Positions 25,372 through 39,312 of a stretch of 64,000 nucleotides of DNA are shown here, piece after piece (position 1 is the first letter of the stretch; the number at the start of each line of letters is the position of its first letter). The notes beneath the pieces were generated by a model that was given only the letters and a program-made list of their open reading frames with translations, did no database searches and was not told the DNA's origin. Position numbers and translations under genes: made by a program. The stretch comes from Marisa cornuarietis. Taxonomy: Eukaryota; Mollusca; Gastropoda; Architaenioglossa; Ampullariidae. The stretch spans positions 845,001 to 909,000 of the forward strand of contig SMMW01000613.1 of the NCBI GenBank assembly GCA_004794655.1. Reading direction: 5' to 3'.

Positions 25372-25406
25372 TCACACACACTCTCACTCACACACACACA
25401 CACAAA
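25315..25406 (+). repeat. (CA)n microsatellite downstream of the SCUBE stop
   Basis: Near-perfect CA for about 55 bp, then interrupted. On the transcribed strand it is a TG tract about 190-280 nt after the stop codon, so probably within the 3' UTR. Confidence 0.93.
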
Positions 25407-25594
25407 CATGCCGGCTGTTGGTCGGCGCGGCACGAGGAAATTGTTCGCCGTCCCAAGGAATAATAATCCCGTCCCTTCTCCCAGAACATGTGCCGGGCAT
25501 GCGCGTGCGATGTCTCTCGCTGACGTCACGTCCGGTCCACTGCAGTCACGAGCGTCAGCCCAGCTGACTGGTGACGTAAGCGGAAGGAGCGTCA

Positions 25595-25738
25595 TCAGGA
25601 GTAGAAGAAGCGACGCACCTTGGGTGTCAGCAGCTTGAAGAAGGAGTGTGGGAACATGGAGCGCGAGACGTTGGCGTACTTGAGGTAGTTGTACGGCGTG
25701 TAGATCACCTCCAGCAGCGCGTGCAGCAGCAGACGATC
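25595..25738 (-). CDS. scube: SCUBE exon 22: C-terminus and stop
   Basis: Acceptor ACGTGATAG, phase 0, 48 codons ending TGA at 25597-25595. It encodes [20 protein letters not shown], then a basic end with KVRRFFYS, matching the SCUBE C-terminus and its length. A CA/TG microsatellite at 25748-25778 lies about 10 bp upstream of the acceptor on the transcribed strand. Confidence 0.93.
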   Translation of the reverse strand, partial: DRLLLHALLEVIYTPYNYLKYANVSRSMFPHSFFKLLTPKVRRFFYS

Positions 25739-25746
25739 CTATCACG

Positions 25747-25779
<33 letters not shown>

Positions 25780-28700
25780 TAGAGTGTTACGAAACCATTA
25801 AGATCTTATAAACGTTAAGACTGAACAAAATGCATAAAGGTATCAAAGGACGAAAGAATAAATAAATGAACGACTGAAAATACAAAGGAATGAGCGAAAG
25901 TTGCGTTTCTTATTCTCTTCAGTTGCCATTGAAGCGAATGGGCACCATTAACTCAGTAGCATGATCACCTTTCCGCTGTATCCCCCCACCATTTCCCCCC
26001 TCAGCTCGGGGGCTTGTTCCCCGCACTCACCTTAAAAATCTGCTGATGCTGGTAAGAACTGTACAGCCGCCCATCCTTCACAATGTCTTCAATCAAGGAT
26101 TGGTACTCTTCTGAAACAAAAAGTGCACCAGTTGCTTCTCTTACCCGTTAAACCACTTTATGCGACTTAAGTTATCGACAGCCTGTTATCATTATACCGA
26201 TGATTGTTTCCAGGGGCGGAACAGAGCAAAACTGTTTGATGACGAATTACAGCCGCTTTTTCCTCAGACTTCTCTTGTCCTGCGATGACCATGTAACCGT
26301 CCGTCGTTTCGAAGCCATTTCTACAAAGGACAAAACTGAGAAATAACAACTGCCTAAAAACGGTACTGCAGTGAATACCCTCACACTTCGGTATTACAGG
26401 AGAGCTAGCCTCCAAGTGTGACAACAACAACAACATCATGACGACAACATATGACTGCAAATGACGATGTGTCATACTGCTGTGGATGACATTATATTCC
26501 TTACCATTGTAGGTGACGAAGGGGATGGAGAAGCCGCCCGCCGTGTTGTTGCCGTCGGATCTGAACTGTATCCACAGCTTGGAGGAGCGCGCCGTGAAGG
26601 CGGTGGGCGTGGTCAGGCTGGTACACGTCTCGAAGGTGACCCGACTATAAGGCGACTCTGCACACAGGCAAGACACAGTTACCATGGCAACGGAGTCGTA
26701 GTCCGTAAAGCAATGAGTACTAGGAGTACTCCCTGTTTCTGTACTACACCTTGGAAACCAGACTTACTTGCCCCGATTAAACAAAGTATAAAATGGACAA
26801 AATGTTAACCTCGGAGGTGGGGGGAAGGTGGAGGTGACGATCGTGGCAGTCCTCCTCCCATGAAGTGGTAGAGGGTGTGACACCAACAGTGAGTATGGGT
26901 CATACTGACCAGACCTCGTCCCTACCACACTTTTTTTTCTTTGCATGTGGCGCCTGTTTAATGGACCTGCTGCTGGGCGACCTTTAACATTTACTCAGCC
27001 CTTTTAGTCTTAGTTTTTGACAGCAGACCTCAGCCCCTACCCTACCCTTCAGTCAAAGAATAACGTGTGTTTAGAAACATACCATTCGTTTACAAAGTGG
27101 ATGGAAACTGTACAAACTTAACTTAAATCCAACATTTAAAAAACGGCAACAAAACCGACATGAAAATAAAACACAAAGCAAAGTCGCTCACTTGTTTTTC
27201 TCATGACGAGTACATCACCGCATTTCAAGTCGTTGTTGAGAGAGATGTCCGGCACGATGATAAGGATTCGACGATTTTTCTCTGGTTTGATGGTCCATAC
27301 GCAGTTGACGTTATTCGGGTAGTTACCCGGGTAGTTGGGTGACTGGATGACACCGAAGTACTCGCCATCATACTTGCCGCAGGTGCGGTCTGACAGAACA
27401 GACAGAGCAGGTGACGAACGTGTTGAGAGGAAGAATAAAGAGTCCAGCATGTCTGTGTGCTTCTCTACATTCTAAACACCACTGTGTGGAGACTATGAAC
27501 ATTCTGAGTCACTTCTGAGTAAGAACATTCTGAGTCACTGTGCTGAGACTATGAACATTCTGTGTTGAGACTATGAACATTCTGTGTCACTGTTGAAACT
27601 ATGAACATTCTGAGCCACTGTGCTGAGACTATGAACATTCTGAGTCACTTTGTTGAGACTATGAACATTCTGAGTCACTTTGTTGAGACTATGAACATTC
27701 TGAGTCACTGTGTTGAGACTATGAACATTCTGAGCCACTGTGCTGATACTATGAACATTCTGAGTCACTGTGCTGAGACTATGAACATTATGTGTTGAGA
27801 CTATGAACATTCTGTGTCACTGTTGAAACTATTAACATTCTGAGCCACTGTGTTGAGACTATGAACATTCTGAGTCACTTTGCTGAGACTATGAACATTC
27901 TGAGTCACTGTGTTGAGACTATGAACATTCTGAGCCACTGTGCTGATACTATGAACATTCTGAGTCACTGTGCTGAGACTATGAACATTATGAGTCGCTG
28001 TGTGGAAACTATGAACATTCTGTGTTGAGACTATGAACATTCTGAGCCACTGTGTTGAGATTATGAAAATTCTGAGTCGCTGTGTGGAAACTATGAACAT
28101 TCTGAGTCACTGTGTGGAGACTATGAACATTCTGTGTTGATACTATGAACATTCTGAGTCACTGTGCTGATACTATGAACATTCTGAGTCGCTGTGTGGA
28201 AACTATGAACGTTCTGTGTTGAGACTATGAACATTCTAAGCCACTGTGTTGAGATTATGAACATTCTGAGTCACTGTGTTAATATTATGAACATTCTGAG
28301 TCACTTTGCTGAGACTATGAACATTCTGAGTCACTTTGCTGAGACTATGAACATTCTGAGTCACTTTGCTGAGACTATGAACATTCTGAGTCACTTTGCT
28401 GAGACTATGAACATTCTGAGTCACTTTGCTGAGACTATGAACATTCTGAGTCACTTTGCTGAGACTATGAACATTCTGAGTCACTTTGCTGAGACTATGA
28501 ACATTCTGAGTCACTTTGCTGAGACTATGAACATTCTGAGTCACTTTGCTGAGACTATGAACATTCTGAGTCACTTTGCTGAGACTATGAACATTCTGAG
28601 TCACTGTGTGGAGACTGAACATTCTGAGTCGCTGTGTGGAAACTATGAACATTCTGAGTCACTGTGTGGAGACTATGAACATTCTGTGTTAATACTATAA

Positions 28701-31083
28701 ACATTGTGAGTCACTGTGTTGAGACTATGAACATTTTGAGCCACTGTGTTGAGATCATGAACATTCTGAACTGTCTGACTGTTGTCACGAGACTATGAAC
28801 TGGTCACTGTTGTTGAGACTATGAACATTCTGGTCACTGTTGAGACTATGAACATTCTGAGTCATTGTTGAGACTATGAACATTCTGAGTCATTGTTGAG
28901 ACTATGAACATTCAGAAGGTAACTTTATATGTCTGATATTATGCGCTGTCGTTGACTAGTGTACAGACCAACCTATGTACAGCCTCTAGACTGTTTCTCG
29001 TGATATTTCTCAAGTCCATCAGATAGGAATTTCACAAATCCGACATTTTCAAGACTCAAGCCTTCAGACACCAAGCTAATGCGGAAGTGAAAACTACAGA
29101 CATGTTTCGCTTACATCATCAAAGTCAGTGGGAGAGGAGATTATTTATGAGTACACCTGCTGAAAACACTTGTCAGGGAGCAAAGGTCTTTACGAGTGGC
29201 TGGAGATGAGATGGCAGATGTGGTGAACAGTGTTCAGACCTACCTTTGCAGTCGTCGGGGCTGGTGGAGGCGATGTTGTCTGTGGTGGTGGAGCCGGGGC
29301 AGGCCACGCAGAAGTTTTGTTCGCTCTCCGTCTGGTAGGTAGCGACTGGGCACGGCTTGCAAACTCCCTCCGCCACCTCGTAAAAATGGCCGGGGGAGCA
29401 GCGCTCTGGACAGTGAAGCCAGAAGTCAGGAACAGACTGGCTACCCCCCCCCCACACACACACACTCTCACTCGACAACCTTCCCACTTACTCCCCATCA
29501 TTCGTTTTCGCGCAACGACAACAAAATATCAGCCCAGAGCACGCGGGGACACAATGGAGTCGGAGAACACTGACGATGTGAGGATAGACATGATGGATAT
29601 GGGGGACCATTGGTGGCATGTAGACAAAGTAGATATGGGGGAACATTGGTGACACTTAGACAAAGTGGATATGGGGAACATTGGTGGCATTTAGACAAAG
29701 TGGATATGGGGAACATTGGTGGCATTTAGACAAAGTGGATATGGGGAACATTGGTGGCCCGTAGACAAAGTGGATATGGGGGAACATTGGTGACATCTAG
29801 ACAAAGCGGATATGGGGAACATTGGTGGCACTTAGACAAAGTGGATATGGGGAACATTGGTGGCACTTAGACAAATTGGATATGGGGAACATTGGTGGCA
29901 CTTAGACAAAGTGGATATGGAGAATATTGCTGGCACTTAGACAAAGTGGATATGGGGAACATTGGTGGCACTTAGACAAAGTGGATATGGGGAACATTGG
30001 TGGCACTTAGACAAAGTAGATATGGGGGAACATTGGTGACATGTAGACAAAGTGGATGTGGGGAACATTGTGGCACGTAGACAAAGTGGATATGGGGAAC
30101 ATTAGTGGCATGCACACAAAGTGGATGCGGGGGAAAATTGGTTTAGACAAAGCTGGTATGGAGAACATTCGTGACATATCTGGACAGTGTATATGAAAGA
30201 ACACTGGCGACGCGTATGGATAGACTGAGGGAAAAAACACTGGCGACTAAGTGTACGGAAGACGTATAAGACAAACAAACAAACAAAGTAAAATCTAAGC
30301 ATAAACAAAAAAATATCAGGGAAAAATAAACGACGAGGTAAGTAGTGGGTTAGCCTGGTGTCAAGGAACAAGGTGAGTAGAGTATGACAGGTGTGCAAAA
30401 AGGGAAGAAGATGCGATTCATGACCGACAATCACGACAAAAGGCCGACACACAGGTAGCCAGGTGGCTGAACACAGAAACAAGGTGAGAAAAACACGAAG
30501 AGGTGCAAGAAGGTGAGGAGAGGTGATTGATGATAATCAGGTGAGAATGACAAATAGGACGAAAGACAAGTAGCAACACCTGGGAAATAGACAGGCAGCG
30601 GGTGCAGGACGGAAGCGATGAAGTGAAAAGAAAGAAAGAAAGAAAGACGAGGGCAATGGTCTGGGGTACAGCTGGCGGCTCGTGCATATGGCTGCTCAAT
30701 GCCTGTCCTTTCATACAAATCCCGTTGCACACTTCACACGAGGGTGTAAAATTATCCCATGATGGGAGGATTAATCTTTAGCTTTAGTCAACAACTAGAG
30801 TGTCGTGGAGGTGTTGGGGATCAATGACAAGAGCGTCTAGCAGTAGCATAACGATAATGGAAATAGAAAGATGAAGATAATGTTCATGGCGATGATCATG
30901 GTGGTGACCTCTCACCCTTGGCACGGCAGTGGGCGAAGGAAGAGGCCGCAGCACGTGAGGTGGTCAGCTGAGGTCCGCAAGGCGTGCATGAGGTCCGGCC
31001 GGCCTGAGGCTGAAACGTGCCCGTCGGACAGGGCAGACAGGGCACAGAGCCATTGGCGGAGTAGTGGCCAGGTGCACACAGAT

Positions 31084-31140
<57 letters not shown>

Positions 31141-34100
31141 TGTTAGGACCTCAAAACACATGGTGAGTTGTTCGTACCAGTGAATTCAGAATGTGTATGC
31201 GCGCTAGCAGATAATATTCATATAAAAATACCGACATCAAGTAAACATATTAGACAACACGCGAGCCAGCGAGTAGGTTGACTAAAATAATGTCAGGTGA
31301 ACAATGAGTAGTCGTGATGTTGGACAGTGAGGTGTGAAAAACTTCACTTATCTCAGGGGCAGCTTTGTGAGGACCGTGTCCAACTCCCCTCCTTTGCTAC
31401 TTTATCCTCCCCAACCCTCAAAGGAATCAGGTACCCGTTCCACAGTTGAAATCAACTGCGAAAAAAAACGCTGCGTCACACGAGAATCGAACCGAGTACT
31501 GGACGCAACATGGGATTCAGACGCCGAGGTGAGAGAAGAATTGATGCAGCTGACTCCATTTCTCTTTGTGTTCACATCAAAATCTGTCTCGTGCCCCGCC
31601 CATCGGCTGCCTGACCGAGCAAAAGCCTCACCCATTATCTACTGAATCTCTTGTAGAACACAATAACAGCCGGAACACCGGGTGCGATCGTCACCTGTGC
31701 ACGGATTTGGTTTTCCCCACCTTTCCGTTAGACTTAATCGAAGCCGGATCAAGACGAGAGGGAGTGGCTCACCTGTGCACTGCTTCCTGCTGCTGGCACC
31801 AGGTGGGCCAGTAATCAGGTCATGGTCACATGATTTGCAGCGCAGCTTCCCCTCCTTGTTCTGGTAGCTCCCCGCCGGGCAGGGGCTGCAGGTACCGCTG
31901 CCCGCGTCAAAAAAGGTCCCAGTACTGCAGGCCACTGAAAGCGGGTAGCCACCCTTTTAGACTGCTGGACACACTGGCCTTGATGTACACTGTACATTGT
32001 ACACACCTGGGGCCGGACGCACAACACGCCGCTAGCAGGTAACTAGATGACTAACATGCTGCGCTCTCATTGTGCACCTGGCCCCAGGTGTTCTCAAACA
32101 TACTTCCGATTTTGTAATATACTCTGTTGCCACATAATGTACACAACTAGTGAAGATAAAATAGCATCTTCATTAGCTATACACTCATTTACTAGAAACA
32201 GACTAGAGACTAGGGTTAGGATTTTTTTATATAAAAGTACAAACTTTCTTCACAAGTTGTAAGCTACTACCTCATGCATGATGTATGCATGTTTAAACCT
32301 CAATGAGGCAGGAAATTAGTGATTAATGGCTCTTCACAACTTGCTGGGCTCTGTTTGGGAGAGGTTTCCCCTCTATGCCCACCCCTCCCACCACCACCGC
32401 CCTCTGAAACAAGAGAAACTCACCGCAGGTCTTGTTGACAAGAATGAAGCCAGCTTCACACGCCTCCTCCACCTTCTTGTCAGGGTTGAAGCTTTTCCTG
32501 AGCACCTTGTACTGCCGAGCTTCGAACCTGCACGAGATTACACGAGATTACACGCGATCAGAAGAGACGACAGAAGGAATGAGGTCAATGTCATCTGGAC
32601 AGATCACGTGACGAAGGGTCTTCTTGATGGGACAACATTGTCCATTACATCTTCATCGTGCAAAAAATTGGCCAAGCAGTTTCATATTCTCGAGAAGAGA
32701 TGTTCGGCTAAAAAAGTTAGGAAAAGAGGAAAGGCAGTAACCTTTTTGCACTGAAACTTCTGTAAGGAGCAACAGTGACTAGTTCTCCTGATGCCATGGC
32801 TCAGGTGTGAAGCGCTTATTCTGCTATAATAATTTTATATCTCAAGAGATGTTCTACTGCAATAATATTATATGTAAAGAGATGTTGTACTGCAATAATA
32901 TTACACAACCAATATAAAAGAGATGTTGTACTGTAAAAATACTACCAAAACATATCTAAAGAGATCCGCTTCCTCACACATACTCTTAGCTTAGCTAAAG
33001 ACTATCCCGCTAGTCAGACTATAGACCGCTCCCTCTGTTCACAACACGCACTGCTCCCTCGTGTGCCCCCCACCCCCGCCCTAGAAACTGTAAGCAGTCA
33101 CCCACTTGATCTCGAATTTGTTCTGGCGAATGCCTTTCTTCAGTTTCTTGAAGGACCGCTTGAAGCGTTTGAGGGTCCTGGCCGCCATACAGTTGGCCCC
33201 GCACTTGCCTGTAACACACACCACACAGTCAGCAGGTGGTCAGCCCGCACTTCACACTTCACAGTTGGCCTGTGCACGTGTCTGACGTTCACTGTGTCCT
33301 GTCTACATCCTGTCTGACGTTCACTGTGTCATGTCTAAATGTTATCTGACGTTGACTCTGTCGTGTCTACATCCTGTCTGACGTTCACTGTCTACATGTT
33401 GTCTGATGTTCACTGTGTCCTGTCTACATGTTGTCTGATGTTCACTGTGTCCTTGTACATGTTGTCTGATGTTCACTCTGTCCTTCTTTATGTTGTCTGA
33501 TGTTCACTGTGTCCTGTCTACATGTTGTCTGACGTTCACTGTGTCCTGTCTACATGTTGTCTGACTTCACTGTGTCCTGTCTACATGTTGTCTGACGTTC
33601 ACTGTGTCATGTCTAAATGTTGTCTGATGTTCACTGTGTCCTGTCTACATGTTGTCGGACGTTCACTGTGTCCTGTCTACATGTCGGACGTTTACTGTGT
33701 CCTGTCTACATGTTGTCGGACGTTCACTGTGTCCTGTCTACATGTTGTCTGACGTTCACTCTGTCGTGTATACATGTTGTCGACCGTTCACTGTATCTAC
33801 ATGTTGTCTGACGTTCACTGTGTCCTGTCTACATGTTGTCTGACGTTCACTCTGTCGTGTCTACATGTTGTCTGACGTTCACTGTGTCCTGTCTACATGT
33901 TGTCTGACGTTCACTCTGTCGTGTATACATGTTGTCTGACGTTCACGCTGTCGTGTCTACATGTTGTCTGACGTTCACTGTGTCGTGTCTACATGTTGTC
34001 TGACGTTCACTGTGTCCTGTCTACATGTTGTCTGAAGTTCACTCTGTCGTGTATACATGTTGTCTGACGTTCACTGTGTCCTGTCTTAATGTTGTCTTAC

Positions 34101-37100
34101 GTTCACTCTGTCGTGTATACATGTTGTCTGACGTTCACTCTGTCGTGTATACATGTTGTCTGACGTTCACTGTGTCCTGTCTACATGTTGTCTGACGTTC
34201 ACTCTGTCGTGTATACATGTTGTCTGACGTTCACTGTGTCCTGTCTACATGTTGTCTGACGTTCACTCTGTCGTGTATACATGTTGTCTGACTTTCACTG
34301 TGTCCTGTCTACATGTTGTTTGACGTTCACTCTGTCGTGTATACATGTTGTCTGACGTTCACTGTGTCCTGTCTACATGTTGTCTGACGTTCACTCTGTC
34401 GTGTATACATGTTGTCTGACGTTCACTGTGTCCTGTCTACATGTTGTCTGACGTTCACTCTGTCGTGTATACATGTTGTCTGACGTTCACTCTGTCGTGT
34501 CTACATGTTATCTGACGTTCACTGTGTAATGTCTCTATGCTGTCTAATGTGCACTGTGTCCTGTCTACATGTTATCTGATGTTCACTTTGTCATGTCTAC
34601 ATGTTTTCTGACGTTCACTGTTCTGTCTATATGGTGTCTGACGTTCACTCTGTCATGTCTACATGTTGCCTGACGTTCACTCTCTGTTCTGTCTACATGC
34701 TGTCTGACGTTCACTGTGTCATGTCTACATGCTGTCTGATGTTCACTCCCTAGTGAAGCTCGCATGTCCTTACCTGTGGGCTGGTGCGAGTTCATCTGGA
34801 TCTCTACCTCAGCCGTGACCAGCTCGTCAGGTGTGCCCCGCACCAGGCGCTTCAACTTACTGACTTGTGTCCCGCAGGTGATGTTGACGTAGTTGACTTG
34901 ACAACTGTTCTCACACCTGTACTTCTTCTGACCTTAACACATCAAACACAACCAACGCATTTTAGGCCTGACACACACCAGACGATAAAACCGATGACCA
35001 GGGCAGCCAGGAAGGAAGGAAGGATGAACGAAACAAGAGAAGAAAAAAGATGATAGGAAGAAGAAATAAAATCTGTCTGTCTGTCTGTCTACCTTCCAGT
35101 GTTGCTGCGAGACTCGTCTTGAGCTCCTCCATGCTGGAGTTGCGGACCTCACATCGCTTGACGATGAAAGCCAGTCGCGCTCTTCGCTTGTAGCTCATGG
35201 CGGCTTCTTTTTCTGCACACGACGACGACAACATCTCATCGTTGTGGGCCAGTGAAGATGATTTTTCAGATCAAAGTTAATGTGAAGGAGACGTACGAGG
35301 TGCTGATACCATGACCTTATGACCCCATGTCGATGGTAATGATTACTAACGCTATGAGGTCATTGGTAATCATTACCAACACATACAACGGCGGCCATCT
35401 TTAATAGCTTAGTGACGGCGCGATACCAAAGGTTATCACTACTAACGCTGTGATGTCCTTCTAACGGTGGTAACGATTACTACCTACGTGATATGTAGCC
35501 ATTGGTACGTCTCTCTACCACAGCCCTCCACACTCTACAATCACACAAGTGAGACAACTCGCTCGACAAGTCACACAACTCTAATAAACAAGACAGAATG
35601 GTAGAGTTTACGAGTTTTCTTCTCGGGATCATGGTGTTGGTATAAACAGGGAATACCACTTACCAGAGCAAGCAGGAATCGACGTGTTGGCGCCTTCCAC
35701 CCTCCACTGGTAGTTGCTGGCGGAGCTGCACGTTAACACCACCTCGTTTCCGGGATGGGAGGTAAATCTGGCTGTGGGCTGGCAGCGCAGTGTACATCGC
35801 TGTTGTTTACGGCGGGGGTCCGGGGGAGAGCACTGCAGGACCGACATGGGCACCTCCCGGAGAGGCAGGCATTGGTCAGCGTCTGACAGACAAGAGAGGG
35901 CAATGGGCGTCTTGACCACCTCACTCACTACAAGCACCCTCCCACCCCACACTCCTACCTCCTGTTACGACTGAAATGTTTTTAGCGGGTCTACGTCAAT
36001 CCTAGCGAGCGCGTGAGCCAGTGTGAATGACGTGAGCCTCGGTGAATGACGCAAGTCTGGATGAATGACGCAAGCTGTGATGTAAAATGTTCGAGCAAGA
36101 GAGCGCATGCGTAACGTTAGTGTGATCGTTGAAAGAGAGAGAAGAAGTAGGTTAGAGTAGTGTAGGCGTGTGTCGCCATTATAGCTGTTTAGGTTTATGG
36201 GTAGGCGTGTATTGTTGTTTGGTATTAGTCTGAAATAGAAGAATTATTTGTTGTTTTGGATAACAAGACCTTCTGTGTTCCCTTTGGAAGTTGACACTGC
36301 CAGATTTCTGAACTCAACGAGCTACTAACGGTCATTAATCAAGACCCGTTAGTTAACACCTCCCATCCCCTTGGTTTAACTGCTTGTGTTTGACTTCTTG
36401 CGAGACGCCACGTCCACAAGTCTGAGAGAAAAAAAAACTCTCTTCTGTTCCCGAAGCACAAGCCCCTGGTCATCTCACTTCTCATCTACCTGTTACAATG
36501 AGGTCAACAACTCTTTACCTGCAAACGTCACACAGGTTGATTAGCTGACATTTACCGCCGCCATAAACTGAGCGAGCTAACTACTGCGACCTTCAGTGAC
36601 GTCATAAAGTAGGGTTAGGGTTATTTAGCTGTAGCCTTTACTGACGTCACACAAGTAGGGTGAGGGATGATCAGCTGTTACCTTTAGTGACGTCACAAAA
36701 GTATCTTAACTATTGATAGTTCTAGCTCCCGTTAGCTTCCTAGCATCTGTGAATGTTGAATACTCGCTAGCAATGGTGTCGGATTTTTTTTCTTTGTCCA
36801 CTAGCTCTCTCTCTCTCTTGAACTCTCCTTCTTTTTCATGTAAAAAAGTCTGTCCCAAGCCACTACGGTTGCTGCGCTCCTTGACTTACCAACACAGTCC
36901 CTGCCGTTGGGGTGCAACTTGTAGTTGGGGGCACAGCTGCACTTGTAGCTACCCTCCGTGTTAGTACAGTTGTGCTGACAGCCACCATTCTGGACGGAGC
37001 ACTCGTCTATATCTGAAAGGACGACATGTTCCATCATTGTAACTGAAGCTCAAGAAATCACGTTTGTCTCTTCTTTAACGAACTTCAACTGCTTTCTGTT

Positions 37101-37849
37101 CTCACTGCACTAAATAATGTGGTGAAACCTACCAGTCATGTCAATCACGTCTAACGACTCTAATTATGTACTTCTCCTTGTCGATTATTTAAAAAAACTA
37201 TTTCCGTTTTGCTCATAACTTCACATGTTCATCACGGCCTTGCTGGCAAAAACAGTTTTTTTAGACGTACCGGAACTTGTTTAATTTCTAAGTTCTTTAG
37301 TTAATCAGCTCGTGCAAAAGTAACAACCTGCGTAAGAAAAAGATTTCTTCATTTGCTAAGTGACACCGCACTAAGAACGTGTCTTGATGACGGCCGCCAC
37401 TTACTCGACAACCAAAAATAACTCCTTCCACGTAAACATGCTAATATATAAGCATGCACGTCCGCGCGCACACGCACACACGCTACCCACAGATTTCAGA
37501 CTCCCCAAAGAGACCACACCAATAATGGCATAAAGATGTGCAGAAGAAGTACACAAAACAAGACATGCGCAGTGGGCGCGTTGCTAGGCACCTGCGCAGT
37601 GTGTGACGCCATACTGCTGGAAACCCGGTTTGCACGTGCAGTGGTAGGAGCCGGGTGTGTTGGTGCACACATGGTCGCACGAATCTTGTACTGCGCACTC
37701 GTCAATGTCTGCACACAGCGTAACTGAGTGATAACACGAATTCTCATTACTTATAGTTTCTACCTCTATTTTCACTAACTTCGATTTTCTTTAGATGCAT
37801 GAATTACCTTTTTGGGGAGTGCGGAGGTCCGTTGATGTCTTAACTGTAC

Positions 37850-37888
<39 letters not shown>

Positions 37889-39276
37889 TTCTCACACGTA
37901 TTACCTGTGCAGGTGTAAACGTTCTAAGAGGCCTTACCTATGCAAGTGCTCTGGTCCAGCCCGACCTTCTGGCCCGGAGGGCACACACACTCATAACTGC
38001 CATGGTTGTTGACACACTGGTGGCTGCAGCCGCCCTTGTCTGTCTGACATTCGTCGATATCTAGTCAACAGATGACATGACAAACCATATTAACTTTCTG
38101 ACATTTGATGACAAGGGGAGAACAGTGGCGGGCACCTTTATCTTCCCTACACTCGCCAACGTCCAGCCAAGAGAAGACAATCACGATCATTGCGCTGTCA
38201 TCTTTACTTCCGGCAGCTCGTCACCCATCTCCTCCGCCTGATTATAAACCAGACCCAACCCCCACAGTTCGGTCTATAAGTGCCACCTTGTCGCGCTTGC
38301 TTCATGCCTTACTGTAGAGAATCCCTTCCAGACCTTGATAAAGATAACTGTTACATCATACCGACTGAGCTGAGTTACGTCCCCTGGCTGAGAGAATCAT
38401 TGGACAACCAGTCAGCAGGAACGACAACATTAACAGAAACACTGTTAACACTATGGCAACGTTGATAATAGGAGAATATCGGTATCATGATATTATGACA
38501 AAAAGAGAATGTAGACACTACAATAAAGTAGATGGACAACAGCAGTCACCTAGGCAACTCCTCCCGTCCTGGTGCAGCTTATAGCCCGCTGGACAGGAGC
38601 ACACGGGACCAGTGATCGTGTCTCGACATTTCTTCTCACAGCCGCCATTCTTCACATTACACGAGGCTACAGACAGACATAAGGTCACGCAAATAAATCC
38701 ACAAAATATAGTAAATAAGTAAATCATCCTTCTTCATCCCTCTTGCTGGACAAAGCAGTCATCACGGCTGCCATGTCAACATTTTCTCCTAGTCTTTATT
38801 TCACAGACACAAGACGCAGACACACTTAAGAGATCGCATTCATTTATTATTATTATTAATGTTTAACACTGACACCTGAACATGGAGGAATATTTCCACC
38901 TGCCTTTCTACTCGCATACATTATAACGAAATGACTAGAGATATATCAACATTTTGTCACAAAGCAGCAGCCCAGGTGATAACTGTGCTGTTATCAAGTG
39001 CTGACCAGAAGACACTGACCAATGCAGGACACTTTGTCGCTGGCAAGAATGTACTTGGGGGCGCAGCTACACTGGGTGCCGGTGGGCGTGTCCTTGCACA
39101 CGTGCTGACACCCGCCGTTTCCAACGCTGCACGTTTCTGAAACGTCACAGACCAGTGACATCACGAACAACGATCGTTAAACAACAGCGATACTTTCGAC
39201 TGCTGGGGGTAGGGGTGCCTTGCCTCTTGATCTTCAAGCGGAGAAAAATGAAAGGGAAAAAAAACATGCACACTCT

Positions 39277-39312
<36 letters not shown>

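Larger units (their letters stand above)
16030..25594. other. Intergenic region: repeats, no supported gene
   Basis: It holds micro- and minisatellites, dispersed repeat copy 2 and a SINE-like element. A cysteine-rich minus-strand frame at 20806-21018 is discussed as a finding. The SCUBE 3' UTR must lie at the right end. I found no convincing polyadenylation signal close to the stop; AATAAA on the minus strand appears at about 22510. Confidence 0.55.

Noticed and set aside
25154..25772. Cys-Val repeat frames and His-Thr repeat frames
   Set aside because: Translations of CA/TG microsatellites. The same artefact recurs near 31.1, 37.9, 39.3 and 55.4 kb.
28227..28700. 157-codon repeat protein ([14 protein letters not shown] units) and its minus-strand mirror
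   Set aside because: Both are translations of a 30-bp intronic minisatellite whose period is a multiple of three.
32521..33130. TGG|GTGACT as donor of SCUBE exon 14
   Set aside because: It would leave phase 0, while the next exon needs phase 2, and the resulting frame meets a stop. GTGGGT four bases earlier resolves this.
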